From Verrucomicrobiota bacterium (GTDB taxonomy: Bacteria > Verrucomicrobiota > Verrucomicrobiia > Opitutales > Opitutaceae): a stretch of 39,351 nt of DNA. How positions within the stretch are numbered: the stretch's first letter is position 1; the number at the start of each line of letters is the position of its first letter. Below the pieces are notes generated by a model that was not told the origin of the DNA, searched no databases, and saw only the letters and a program-made list of their open reading frames with translations. The stretch is from positions 1 to 39,351 of the forward strand of contig JAPLTN010000094.1 of assembly GCA_026398135.1 (NCBI GenBank), read 5' to 3'. Of the stretch, positions 9,004 to 17,288 are shown in pieces. The position numbers were made by a program, and so were the translations under genes.

Positions 9004-9030
9004 GTATGAAAAAAAGCCTTACCCTTAGAG
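9004..9030 (-). terminator. Possible weak terminator after bshA
   Basis: On the minus strand, gcct, a 9-base loop and aggc are followed by seven T residues (plus-strand a-run at 9006-9012), about 40 bases after the bshA stop. The stem is only four pairs, so this is a weak call. Confidence 0.3.
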
Positions 9031-9065
9031 GCGACCGGCCCTTTATGGCGGAATCCGATTTGGCC

Positions 9066-10232
9066 CTACATTCCGGCACCATCGTGGAAGGAGTCGGCTG
9101 CGCAGACCGCGCGGTAATAGCGCAGGTAGTGCTCGACGATGACGGGAGCGGTGAAGGTGGTTTGGGCACGGACGCGGGCGGCTGCGCCCATGCGCGCGCG
9201 GGCAACCGGGTCGGTGATGAGCGTTACCAAGGCATCGACCAGGCCAGCGACGTCGCCTGCTTGCGCAAGCAGGCCGGTTTCGCCATGGAGTGTGACCTCG
9301 GGAATACCGCCCACCCGGGTAGAGACGCTGGGAAAGCCAAACGCCATCGCTTCCAGAATACCCAGGCAGAAACTTTCGCTTTCCGAGGTAAAGAAGCCGA
9401 GGTCCGCCGCCTGGAGGTAATCTTCGATGGCGGTAATGTTTTCTCGAACGATAATGCGTTCGCGGATGCCGAGGCGGGCGATCTCTTCGGAGAAAGCGCT
9501 GAAGTCGCCTCCGGCCAAAACCAGCAATTTGCACGGTGCCCGGGACTGCACGCGGGCAAAGGCCTCCAGAAGGATGTCGAAGCGTTTTACCGGGCGCAGA
9601 TTGGAGGAGTGAAACAAGAGGACTTCGTGGTCGTCCACCCCGAGCTCGCGGCGGACGTCCGCGCGAGAGCGGGACGGTGGCTGCGGGGTAAAGAAATTAT
9701 AGATGACCTCGATGGGCCGGTTGACGGCGATTAGCTTTTCCGTCTCGGCGCGCAGGAATTCGGATACGGCGGTGATGCCATCGGCGGCCTCCAAGGCGTG
9801 GCGGATGGCGGGGCCGTAGCCGGGATCGCGTCCGAGCAGCGTAGTATCGGTGCCGTGCAACGTGGTGATGACCTTCGGGCGTCGATGGGCCGGCAGCATG
9901 TCGCGGGCGAGCAGCGCGGCGGTGGCATGGGGGACCGCATAGTGGGCGTGGATGATATCGAGCCCGAAATCGCGGGAGGTCTCGGCGAGTTTGACCGACA
10001 GCGGCAGGGTGTAGTCGGGATATTTGAACAGCCCGTAGCTGTTGATTTCGACCCGGTGAAAAAAGAGCCGCGGGGTATTGGCCGGAAGGCGAAAGGGCCG
10101 TTCGTAGCTGACGAAATGAATTTCGTGCCCGCGCGCAGCGAGTTCCAGGCCCAGACTGGTAGCGAGGATGCCGCTGCCGCCGACGCTGGGGTAGCAGGTG
10201 ATGCCGATTTTTAGCGGACGTTCGGGTGGCAT
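9066..10232 (-). CDS. bshA: N-acetyl-alpha-D-glucosaminyl L-malate synthase BshA
   Basis: A GT4-family glycosyltransferase making GlcNAc-malate from UDP-GlcNAc and L-malate, the first step of bacillithiol synthesis. I take ATG 10232 (MPPERPLKIG) rather than the GTG at 10256, because BshA proteins begin just before LKIGITCYPSVGGSG, which is present. Other marks are IIHAHYAVPHA, TLHGTDTTLLG, TAVSEFLR, SSNLRPVKR, and the nucleotide-sugar site SESESFCLGILEAMAFGFP. Length is 388 aa, normal for BshA. It follows bshB1 by 37 bases and is the last gene of the operon that also carries a BshC-like protein. Confidence 0.93.
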   Translation of the reverse strand: MPPERPLKIGITCYPSVGGSGILATSLGLELAARGHEIHFVSYERPFRLPANTPRLFFHRVEINSYGLFKYPDYTLPLSVKLAETSRDFGLDIIHAHYAVPHATAALLARDMLPAHRRPKVITTLHGTDTTLLGRDPGYGPAIRHALEAADGITAVSEFLRAETEKLIAVNRPIEVIYNFFTPQPPSRSRADVRRELGVDDHEVLLFHSSNLRPVKRFDILLEAFARVQSRAPCKLLVLAGGDFSAFSEEIARLGIRERIIVRENITAIEDYLQAADLGFFTSESESFCLGILEAMAFGFPSVSTRVGGIPEVTLHGETGLLAQAGDVAGLVDALVTLITDPVARARMGAAARVRAQTTFTAPVIVEHYLRYYRAVCAADSFHDGAGM

Positions 10233-10269
10233 GGGTGAATGCGGTAGGGACGACACCGAAGGGTGGGGG

Positions 10270-10986
10270 TTAGAAATGGCGCGCCGCGCGCTCCAGAGGT
10301 GCGAGGGAGGCGAAGACCAGCGGGTCGTTCGGGTAGAGCGCGATGGCGGCGGCCGAGCCGCAACGAGCGCCGTTCACGCGGGCGCGGGCGAGTTGCAGGG
10401 CCGGGTAGTCGCGGGTGCGGAGTTGCGAGGCGTGGGCGTGCATCGCGGCGGTCCAAGCGGAGAGAACGGCGGGGGCGGACACATCGATCAAGACGGGGGC
10501 GAGGTCACGCGGTTCGGCGTCGGTGGAGAGCGCGTAGTAGAGGAGTTGAGCGCAGGCGTGGGCGGGTTGGTCCTTCAGCTCGGAGAGACCGCCGTAGCGG
10601 GCGAGGCGGGTGGCATCGCGCACCATGCGCCCGAGGCGGGAGTGATCCGGGTGTTGGTTTTCAACCAGAGAGGGAGCGAGGATGAGGGCGGGGCGATGAC
10701 GTCGGATGAGGCTGGCCAGCGCGATCACGTGCGCGGTGCGGATTTCCAGGTGGGCGTCGCCGTCGAGTTCAAGGAACTCGATGGTGGCGCCAAGGAGCGC
10801 GGCGGCGCGTTCGGCCTCGGCGGTGCGTTCGGCGGGGGTGCCGTGGGTGCCGGCTTCGCCTCGGGAGCAGACGACGAGGTGTACTTTGCGACCGGCGGCG
10901 GTTTCGAGGGCGAGCACTCCGCCGACGCCGAATTCGATGTCGTCGGGGTGGGCGCCGAAGGCGAGGAGGGGAGGGTGTTCAGGCAT
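10270..10986 (-). CDS. bshB1: Bacillithiol biosynthesis deacetylase BshB1
   Basis: A 238-aa zinc-dependent LmbE/PIG-L deacetylase that removes acetate from GlcNAc-malate, the second step of bacillithiol synthesis. The start is ATG 10986, overlapping the end of the BshC-like gene by eight bases. Metal-site motif AHPDDIEFGVGG is at residues 12-23, followed by SRGEAGTHGTPAER, and QHPDHSRLGRMV supplies the third ligand region. The overall pattern matches BshB1 rather than mycothiol-type MshB. Position directly before bshA supports the assignment. Confidence 0.92.
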   Translation of the reverse strand: MPEHPPLLAFGAHPDDIEFGVGGVLALETAAGRKVHLVVCSRGEAGTHGTPAERTAEAERAAALLGATIEFLELDGDAHLEIRTAHVIALASLIRRHRPALILAPSLVENQHPDHSRLGRMVRDATRLARYGGLSELKDQPAHACAQLLYYALSTDAEPRDLAPVLIDVSAPAVLSAWTAAMHAHASQLRTRDYPALQLARARVNGARCGSAAAIALYPNDPLVFASLAPLERAARHF

Positions 10987-11758
10987 CGGTGTAGGCCTCG
11001 TCGGAGCGATCAATCGGATCGCGCGCGACAAAGGTGATTTCGGGTGCGTCGGCGGGGTTGAGGTAGGCTTGTTCGCCGGCTCCGGCGATGTAGTGGGTGC
11101 AGCCCAGGACCGACTGCATCCAGCGGAGACGGCTGTCGCGCGCTGGGCTGATTTGCTCGGCGGTGTAGGGGGTCGCGGGTAAGGTGATAAACGAATTTCC
11201 GCCTTCGTGGAGTTGGAGGCTGCCGGTGGCGGAGCGGCGGGCGCGCACGAGTTCGCCCTCGTGGGGCACATCGACAAAATAATCGGCGATCGGACAGGCC
11301 GCGCGGCGGAACGCGGGATCGCTGGAACGGACCACGCGGATGCCGTCCAGCAGCGCCATGGAGCGATACAGCTCCAGGCAGAAATCGGCGACCGTGGTGG
11401 CGCTGGCGGGGATTTCTTTAAAGGCGCGGACCCACTGCGGGGCGACGTAGGCCGGGAGCTGGCGGGCGGTTTGTTCGTGCCAGCCGGGGGGGATTTTTTT
11501 GGCGTACAGCGGGGTGAACTTGCGTTGGGTTTTGTTAAGGAAAGTGAAGTTGAGGGTGAGCGGGATGTCGGTTTTGCGATGTCTTAGCGTCGTCTGGGTC
11601 TCGCGCGGGTCGTGGTCGCTGTCGTGATAGAAAAAGACGATTTCGCCGCCGAGTTCGGCTTGGAGGCGGCGCGCGGTGACGAACTTGGCGTACAAAAACC
11701 GTCTCGGGAAAAACCCGCAGGGTTGTTGTCCGAAGCAAATCACCGGAGAGGCTTTCAT
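10979..11758 (-). CDS. BshC-like short protein, candidate bacillithiol synthase
   Basis: A 259-aa protein encoded between the symporter (ATGA overlap) and bshB1 (8-base overlap). Canonical BshC is about 540 aa and adds cysteine to GlcN-malate. The N-terminus here reads CFGQQPCGFFPRRFLYAKFV, then ARRLQAELGGEIVFFYHDSD with HD next. This resembles the BshC pattern GQQ.GlfgGPLy..yKa..a...A followed by PVFW.A.EDHD. The long helical remainder of BshC is absent; instead there is a compact C-terminal part with ALLDGIRVVRSSDPAFR and a Cys/His-containing end. No full-length bshC is in the window. Calling it the BshC replacement is inference from context and motif likeness. Confidence 0.6.
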   Translation of the reverse strand: MKASPVICFGQQPCGFFPRRFLYAKFVTARRLQAELGGEIVFFYHDSDHDPRETQTTLRHRKTDIPLTLNFTFLNKTQRKFTPLYAKKIPPGWHEQTARQLPAYVAPQWVRAFKEIPASATTVADFCLELYRSMALLDGIRVVRSSDPAFRRAACPIADYFVDVPHEGELVRARRSATGSLQLHEGGNSFITLPATPYTAEQISPARDSRLRWMQSVLGCTHYIAGAGEQAYLNPADAPEITFVARDPIDRSDEAYTDA

Positions 11759-13458
11759 GCGGTAGCTTGGGTCGCTTGCGGGCGGGTGAGTTGCAAGAGC
11801 ACGCCAAAGAGCATGCAGGCGGCGCAACCGATGAGGTTGTACCAGAGGTAGGAAATCGCCAGGGTGTTGTAGAGGACGATGACCAGGGTCTGGGCGATCA
11901 ACGCGGCCCAGAAGACGGCGGTGCCGCCGACCCGCTTGAGAAAAAAGGCGACGAGGAACAAGCCGAGAACCACGCCGTAGAAGAGGGATCCGATGATGTT
12001 GATCGCCTCGATGAGGTTCTCGGAAAACCCGGCGAAGAGGGCAAAGGCGATGGCGACGAGGCCCCAGATGGCGGTGAACCATTTGGCGACGCGCACGTTT
12101 CTGCCTTCGTCGTGGGCGGAGAGGGGCCGTAACTGACGCCAAAGGTCGATCGTGGTGGTGGTGCCGAGGGCGTTGAGTTCCCCGGCTTTGGAGCCGAGGG
12201 CGGCGGCGATCATGACGGCGATGAGGAGGCCGATCACGCCATGCGGAAGCTGGGCCATGATGAAGCCGATGAAGACGTAGTCGGAGTCCTTGGTTTTGGC
12301 GCGCGGGTCGGCGGCGGTGAGCGCGGTTTTGGCTTCGCGACGCACGGCATCGGTCGCGGCGTTGGCGGCGACGAGAGCGGCGCGTGCGGCGGGTTCGGCG
12401 GCGGGGTCGTGGTTGTCGCGGGCGTCTAACCAAGCGGCGAGTTTCTGCTGCTTGGCGATGTGAAGCGCGGCGTGTTCGGCTTCGAGGGCGCGGAAGGTGG
12501 CTCCGTCCGGACCTTGGGTGTAGCGAGCCCAATCGACCTGGTTGTAGAAAATCGGGGCCGGTTGAAATTGGTAGAAAACGAAGACGAGCGCGCCGAGCAG
12601 CAGGATGAAGAACTGCATCGGGATTTTGATCAGGGCGTTGAACATCAGGCCCAGCCGACTTTCGCGCAGGGATGCGCCGCCGATGTAACGCTGCACCTGG
12701 GATTGATCGGTGCCAAAGTAGGAGAGGGAGAGGAAGAGACCGCCAAAAAGGCCGGTCCAGAGCGTGTAGCGTTTGCCGGGATCGAGGGAGAAATCCACCG
12801 CATCGAGTTTGCCCAAAGCTCCGGCCACGTGGGCGGCACCGGTGAAGCCCAGTCCTTCGGGCAGGCGAAACAGCAGAATGATAAAGGCGGTGACCATGCC
12901 GCCAAAGATCACGCCCATCTGCCATTTTTGCGTGAGGCTCACCGCCAAGCTGCCGCCGGTCACGGTGTAAACGATCACCAGTAAACCGGTGCTGATGATC
13001 GTGAGATCGAGCCGCCAACCCAGCACGGTGGCGAGGATGATGGCGGGGGCGTAGATGGTGACGCCGGCGGCTAGGCCGCGCTGCAAGAGGAATAAACCGG
13101 CGCCGAGCAGGCGGGTTTTGGCATCGAAACGTTTGCCGAGGAATTCGTAGGCGGTGTACACGCCGAGCCGCCGATAGATGGGCAAAAATACGACACTGAT
13201 AATGATGAGGGCGAGCGGCAGGCCGAAGTAGTTTTGCACGAAACCGATACCGCTCTCGAAGCCCTGGCCGGGGATGGATAAGAAGGTGATGGCGCTCGCC
13301 TGGGTGGCCATAACGGAGATGCCAATCGTGCCCCAGCGGGCGGTTTGATCGCCCTTGAGGTAAGTATCGAGGTGGTTGGTGTGACGCGTGCGCCATGCTC
13401 CGTAGCTGGCGATGCCCAGCATGGTCACGAGCAACACGATCCAATCGAGCGTGTTCAT
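11755..13458 (-). CDS. Sodium:solute symporter (SSS/SLC5 family)
   Basis: A 567-aa inner-membrane transporter with about 13 hydrophobic segments, starting MNTLDWIVLLVTMLGIASYG. The ATG at 13458 overlaps the stop of the 55-aa gene (ATGA), favouring it over the in-frame upstream codon at 13479. SSS landmarks include GISVMATQASAITFLSIPGQ, VYTAYEFLGKRFDAKTRLLG, and GELNALGTTTTIDLW. Between helices there is a charged, Ala-rich soluble insert at about residues 300-390, longer than usual. The substrate is unknown. Being cotranscribed with PIG-L and bsh genes suggests a link to sugar or thiol metabolism, which is only contextual. Confidence 0.9.
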   Translation of the reverse strand: MNTLDWIVLLVTMLGIASYGAWRTRHTNHLDTYLKGDQTARWGTIGISVMATQASAITFLSIPGQGFESGIGFVQNYFGLPLALIIISVVFLPIYRRLGVYTAYEFLGKRFDAKTRLLGAGLFLLQRGLAAGVTIYAPAIILATVLGWRLDLTIISTGLLVIVYTVTGGSLAVSLTQKWQMGVIFGGMVTAFIILLFRLPEGLGFTGAAHVAGALGKLDAVDFSLDPGKRYTLWTGLFGGLFLSLSYFGTDQSQVQRYIGGASLRESRLGLMFNALIKIPMQFFILLLGALVFVFYQFQPAPIFYNQVDWARYTQGPDGATFRALEAEHAALHIAKQQKLAAWLDARDNHDPAAEPAARAALVAANAATDAVRREAKTALTAADPRAKTKDSDYVFIGFIMAQLPHGVIGLLIAVMIAAALGSKAGELNALGTTTTIDLWRQLRPLSAHDEGRNVRVAKWFTAIWGLVAIAFALFAGFSENLIEAINIIGSLFYGVVLGLFLVAFFLKRVGGTAVFWAALIAQTLVIVLYNTLAISYLWYNLIGCAACMLFGVLLQLTRPQATQATA

Positions 13459-13622
13459 GCGAAAGCGCGGGAGAACCAAGTCAGCGCCAGGACCACCACG
13501 ACGAAGGCGGCGAAGACGAAAAGGTAAACTCCCCGCCAGGTGCGAAAGCCCGGCACGCCGGGAGAATCGTCGGCATTCGGGCGGGCGGGGAGCGGTGGTT
13601 TAGGAGGCGGGGGCACGCTCAT
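13455..13622 (-). CDS. 55-aa proline-rich single-span membrane protein
   Basis: A small gene below common length cut-offs. It starts at ATG 13622, overlapping the PIG-L stop (ATGA), and ends in a TGA overlapping the symporter ATG, again ATGA. The product opens with a Pro-rich stretch MSVPPPPKPPLPARPNADDS, then FRTWRGVYLF and one hydrophobic helix (VFAAFVVVVLALTWFS), ending in RAFA. Double translational coupling and a clean topology make it very likely real. It may be a small partner of the symporter, analogous to small subunits of some sodium symporters. That role is a guess from position. Confidence 0.75.
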   Translation of the reverse strand: MSVPPPPKPPLPARPNADDSPGVPGFRTWRGVYLFVFAAFVVVVLALTWFSRAFA

Positions 13623-16162
13623 GGGGTGAGCGAGACGAGATTAGCGAAGAGCCGGTAAGCGCCGGGCACGCCGGCCGGAAGTTGCCGGAAGAAGGCGAGC
13701 GAGGTGTAAACGAAGTAGCCCCGGCCATGACGGGCCACCAGCACGCTGCTGGTGAGCGGATTTTCTCCGGGATCATTCATGGCGAGTAAGGATACGAAAC
13801 GCTCCTGGTCCCAGCTGCTGGGGAAATACGCGCCGCGCTCCTGGACCCAGCCATCGAAGTCGGCCGGGCCGAGGCGATTGGGGGTGGTCAGGGCGGGATG
13901 CTCGGTGGCGAGGAAGGTGACCGGCGAACGTTCGTCGGTGACGCGGAAATCCGGCGCGGGGCCAGCGATGGAAAGGGCGTAGGGCGCGAGGGTTTCGGTT
14001 TTGAGACCGTTGGGACGATTGTATTGGGCGATGACGGTGCCGCCGGCTTCGGCGTAGGCGAAGAGACCGGGGAGTGCGTCGGCGAGGTCGGTGCGATCGT
14101 TGAAGGCGCGCACCCCGATCACGACGGCGTCGAGCCCGTGCAGTTTTTGCGGGGTGAGATCGGCGCCGGTGAGTGACGTAACGGTGTAGCCCATTTGCTG
14201 GAGCGCCTCGGGGGTGTTGTCGCCGGCCCCGGGCAGGTAGCCGACGCGCTTGCCACGGGTGGCGAGTTCGAGCGAGACGGCACGGAGTTGGGTCGAAGGC
14301 TGAAGCAGCAGCACCGGGAGGTGTGGGTAGCGGATGGCGAAACGCTGGTTGTCGAAGCTTACCCCGCCGAGATCCGCGATGGCACGAATCGTGGCGGAAG
14401 CGGCTTGGGACGGGGCGGTGAGGGTGAACGTGAGTCGAGTTTTCTCCCCGGCGGTTTTGAGGAGAAACGTTTGGCTGGCGGGGCTGACGGCCCATTGGGC
14501 GGGGACATCGAGTCGAAGGGTGCCGGGGGTGTTGGCCCGGGCGGCGGTGATTTCGACCGCGACGTTTTTTGTGGAGCCGGGGGCGAACAACTCGACTTCC
14601 GAGGCGAAGGCGAGGGCCACGGGAGCGATCACGTCGAGGCGTCGGCGGGTTTGGGCGGCGGAGGCGTCGGGCACGATTTGAACGGGTTCATCAACGACGA
14701 CCAGGGTTTGGCCACCGACCTCAAAGACGAACTCGACGGGGAAGGCGGGCGGATTTTCGGGGAGACCGATCAGTTTGGGATCATCGACCTGGCTCAGGCC
14801 GGGGGTACCCTCGGCGCGCAGCCAATACGGCTGGCTGGGTGGCGTAGTGGGCGGGATCGTGGGCGTGGAGGTGCGGGTAACCGTGATGCCGAAGGGCAGA
14901 GGGACTTCCAGAGGCCGGTCGAAGTTGAGGGATGGATAACGCAGGCCCACCCAGCGCACGGGGACGGAGGAGCGAAGGGTCGCTTGATGAGAGAGGGCGA
15001 GGACCTCGCCGGGGACGACCTCGGCTTGGGGCAGCAAAGTGCTGACGGAAAGGCCGAGGCAGGCCTGCAGGAGGTGGTCGAGTTGGGTGCGTTTCGCGGC
15101 GACGACCGGATCGGCGGGAAGGTCGGCGAGTTTTTGGCGAAGGAGGAGCAAGGCAGGGGCGCTGGCGGCGGGATTAGCGGGGTCGAAGCTGGCGATCACG
15201 GCGTCGGCGAGATTGCGGATACTGGCGCCGACTCCCGGATAACGATCCCAGGTGGGTTCGATACCGTCGAAGATGCTTTCGGTGGCGGGTTCGCCGGCCA
15301 GGGGGGCGAAGGTTTCGCGGCGGGTGGTGGCGGTGGCGGCCGTGGCGCTGGCGAAGTTTCCGAAGCCTTGGGTGATGTGCATCGCGCGACTGCGCGCGGC
15401 GATGGAGCCGAAGCTTTCGTTGGTCACGGGATCGAGTCCGCCTACTTCCAGGGCGAGGTTTCCGGGGGCTAAAGTGGTGGGGGCGTCGGGGGCGGGGCGG
15501 AACGGCGTGTTGTTGTGGAGGATACGCTTGGGTTGCCAAGGCGTGAGGCCGCCGGGGCCGAGTTGTTCAGGGAAGGCGGCGGGGTCGCCGGAGAGGTGGA
15601 ACGCTTCGAGGGCCAGGACGGCGGAGGCGGTGTGGTGGCCGTGGGTTTTGCCGGGCTCGGGGGAGAAGCGGGTGATGACGACGTCGGGGCGGAAGGTGCG
15701 AAGTACGCGCACGACGTCGGCCAGCACTTCGCGACGATCCCAGATGCGGAGCGTCTCGTTGACGTCTTTGGAAAACCCGAAGTCGAGGGCGCGAGTGAAG
15801 TATTGGTGACCGCCGTCGAGTTGGCGGGCGACGAGGAGCTCGTGGGTGCGGGCGAGGCCGAGTTTTTCGCCGAAATCGGGGCCGCTTTCGTTTTGTCCGC
15901 CGTCACCGCGGGTGAGGGATAAATAGCCGGTGCGGTAGCCGCGACCGCGGGCGAGATAGGTGATGAGGTGGGTGTTTTCGTCGTCGGGGTGGGCGGCGAT
16001 GTGGAGCACCGAGGTGAGTTCGCCGAAGGCGCGCAGGTCCTGCTCGATGGGGGAGCGAAGCGCCGGGGCTGGTAAAGTGGACGGTTCGTTTGCGACGAGG
16101 GAGCCGGGGGCGATCACTAACGAAAGAGCGAGGGTGAGGCAGGATAAAAACGAGAGATTCAC
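13619..16162 (-). CDS. Secreted PIG-L/LmbE-family deacetylase, large multidomain form
   Basis: An 847-aa protein whose N-terminal LmbE-like zinc deacetylase domain (about residues 45-230) carries AAHPDDEN (56-63), TRGDGGQNESGPDFGEKLG and the His-rich KTHGHHTASA. A signal peptide (MNLSFLSCLTLALSLVIAPG) precedes it. The middle is beta-rich, and the last 200 residues resemble a class-I-amidotransferase/ThuA-like fold (RVGYLPGAGDNTPEALQQMG, then DAVVIGVRAFNDR). I choose GTG 16162, preceded by aggagcc, over the TTG at 16231, because a terminator at 16181-16208 would otherwise sit inside the gene. It heads the operon leading to the bsh genes. The substrate is unknown. Confidence 0.88.
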   Translation of the reverse strand: MNLSFLSCLTLALSLVIAPGSLVANEPSTLPAPALRSPIEQDLRAFGELTSVLHIAAHPDDENTHLITYLARGRGYRTGYLSLTRGDGGQNESGPDFGEKLGLARTHELLVARQLDGGHQYFTRALDFGFSKDVNETLRIWDRREVLADVVRVLRTFRPDVVITRFSPEPGKTHGHHTASAVLALEAFHLSGDPAAFPEQLGPGGLTPWQPKRILHNNTPFRPAPDAPTTLAPGNLALEVGGLDPVTNESFGSIAARSRAMHITQGFGNFASATAATATTRRETFAPLAGEPATESIFDGIEPTWDRYPGVGASIRNLADAVIASFDPANPAASAPALLLLRQKLADLPADPVVAAKRTQLDHLLQACLGLSVSTLLPQAEVVPGEVLALSHQATLRSSVPVRWVGLRYPSLNFDRPLEVPLPFGITVTRTSTPTIPPTTPPSQPYWLRAEGTPGLSQVDDPKLIGLPENPPAFPVEFVFEVGGQTLVVVDEPVQIVPDASAAQTRRRLDVIAPVALAFASEVELFAPGSTKNVAVEITAARANTPGTLRLDVPAQWAVSPASQTFLLKTAGEKTRLTFTLTAPSQAASATIRAIADLGGVSFDNQRFAIRYPHLPVLLLQPSTQLRAVSLELATRGKRVGYLPGAGDNTPEALQQMGYTVTSLTGADLTPQKLHGLDAVVIGVRAFNDRTDLADALPGLFAYAEAGGTVIAQYNRPNGLKTETLAPYALSIAGPAPDFRVTDERSPVTFLATEHPALTTPNRLGPADFDGWVQERGAYFPSSWDQERFVSLLAMNDPGENPLTSSVLVARHGRGYFVYTSLAFFRQLPAGVPGAYRLFANLVSLTP

Positions 16163-16180
16163 GGCGGCAAGGCTCCTGGA

Positions 16181-16208
16181 AAAAGCCCCGGCATACCCAT
16201 GCCGGGGC
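16181..16208 (-). terminator. Rho-independent terminator after the DUF2911 gene
   Basis: A perfect ten-pair stem, gccccggcat (16185-16194) with atgccggggc (16199-16208) and a four-base loop, followed on the minus strand by a T5 run (plus a-run from 16180). It lies 32 bases after the 16240 stop and separates the DUF2911 gene from the PIG-L operon. Confidence 0.88.
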
Positions 16209-16239
16209 AGTGCGAACGGGATTGGATTCAAGGGGGAGC

Positions 16240-17115
16240 TTACCTTAGCGAGGCGATCAGCTCTTCGTTGAGTTTGGTGTATTCGTCGCCGATGGGGCCG
16301 CCCGCTTTTTTGGCGGCTTCGATCGAGGCTTTGGCGGTGGTGATGGCTCCGGCTTTGTCGCCGGCGGCGGCAAGGACGAGGGCTTTGCGGTAGATCAGGT
16401 GGGTGGCACCCGGCTGGGCGGCGATGGCGGCATCCATCCAGGCGGCGGCTTTGGTGAGATCGAGGCCATGATCGAGGTAGAACATGGCGGCGTTTACGTA
16501 GGGTTTGCTCGCGGCATCGGACGACATGAGCGCCTCGATCTGAGGGACCAGCGGGGTGACGACATCCACGGTGAGTTTTACGGGTACGGAAACCTTGCCC
16601 CAGTTGAGGGAAAGGGTGGCGGAGGTGTCGCGCAGGTCGCCGATATCAATGGTGAACGATTCGACGGGAGCGGCCTGGGTGACGGGGGTGACGGTGACGC
16701 GGGCGACGTCGTTTTTAGCGTCGTATTTGTAGGCGCCCCATTGGGAGGAGTCCTTGTGGATGATGACGGTCCATTCCTTTTCGCCGGGGATGGAAAAGAG
16801 CTCGTAGGTTCCGGCGGGGATGGGGGTGCCGCCGAAGTTCATGGCGGAAGAGAATTTGATCTTGGTCGCGGAGTTTGCCCCGGTGCGCCAGACTTGGTTG
16901 TAGGGGACGAGACCACCGTAAACTTTTCGGCCCTTCATGCCGGGGCGCGAGTAGCTGATTTCGATGTCGGTGAGGCCTACGCGTTGTTTTAGGGTGGCGG
17001 CGGGACTGGGCGCGGGGAATTCGATCTTGGGAGCGGGCGTCTGAGCGTGGGCGGCGATGGCGGTGAAAACGGCGGCGGAGGCGAAAAGGGCGGGGAGGAG
17101 GTAACGGGTGAGCAT
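16240..17115 (-). CDS. DUF2911 domain exported protein
   Basis: A 291-aa secreted protein. The start is ATG 17115 with a signal peptide cleaved after AAHAQ or close by. The DUF2911 domain spans about residues 30-175. It is recognised by SPAATLKQRVGLTDIEISYS, RPGMKGRKVYGGLVPYNQVW, RTGANSATKIKFS, and PAGTYELFSIPGEKEWTVII. After it, residues about 195-290 form helical hairpins (AAMFYLDHGLDLTKAAAWMD and AGDKAGAITTAKASIEAAKK) consistent with two TPR-like repeats. It is a single-gene unit with a strong terminator. The molecular function of DUF2911 is not established. Confidence 0.88.
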   Translation of the reverse strand: MLTRYLLPALFASAAVFTAIAAHAQTPAPKIEFPAPSPAATLKQRVGLTDIEISYSRPGMKGRKVYGGLVPYNQVWRTGANSATKIKFSSAMNFGGTPIPAGTYELFSIPGEKEWTVIIHKDSSQWGAYKYDAKNDVARVTVTPVTQAAPVESFTIDIGDLRDTSATLSLNWGKVSVPVKLTVDVVTPLVPQIEALMSSDAASKPYVNAAMFYLDHGLDLTKAAAWMDAAIAAQPGATHLIYRKALVLAAAGDKAGAITTAKASIEAAKKAGGPIGDEYTKLNEELIASLR

Positions 17116-17248
17116 AGGTAGAACAGGTTGGTAGCACCGACCATGCCGACTGGGCTTTTAACGCGCAAATCGCAGGGTGTGAAAAGCGGGTTACGAGCCC
17201 GTCGTTTATTTGGGGGAGGACTGAAGCTGGTCGGCGGGGTGCGGTGCG

Positions 17249-17274
17249 GCGGGGTGCGGCGACCCCGCACTACA
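17249..17274 (-). repeat. CTACA-edged palindrome, copy 2
   Basis: Arms gcggggt (17249-17255) and accccgc (17262-17268) around gcggcg, then actaca. On the minus strand it starts TGTAG, 15 bases after the stop of the methyltransferase gene. The 17116-17288 gap otherwise shows no gene. Confidence 0.6.
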
Positions 17275-17288
17275 TGGGAAACAGGGGG

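Noticed and set aside
10979-13444. An 821-codon open frame covering the BshC-like gene and much of the symporter
   Set aside because: Only its last 259 codons are real (the BshC-like gene). The rest is an Arg/Pro/His-rich antisense-style translation of the symporter in another frame.
16163-16231. TTG start at 16231 for the PIG-L gene
   Set aside because: It would place a strong terminator inside the coding region and remove the signal peptide from the N-terminus; GTG 16162 has a good ribosome site.
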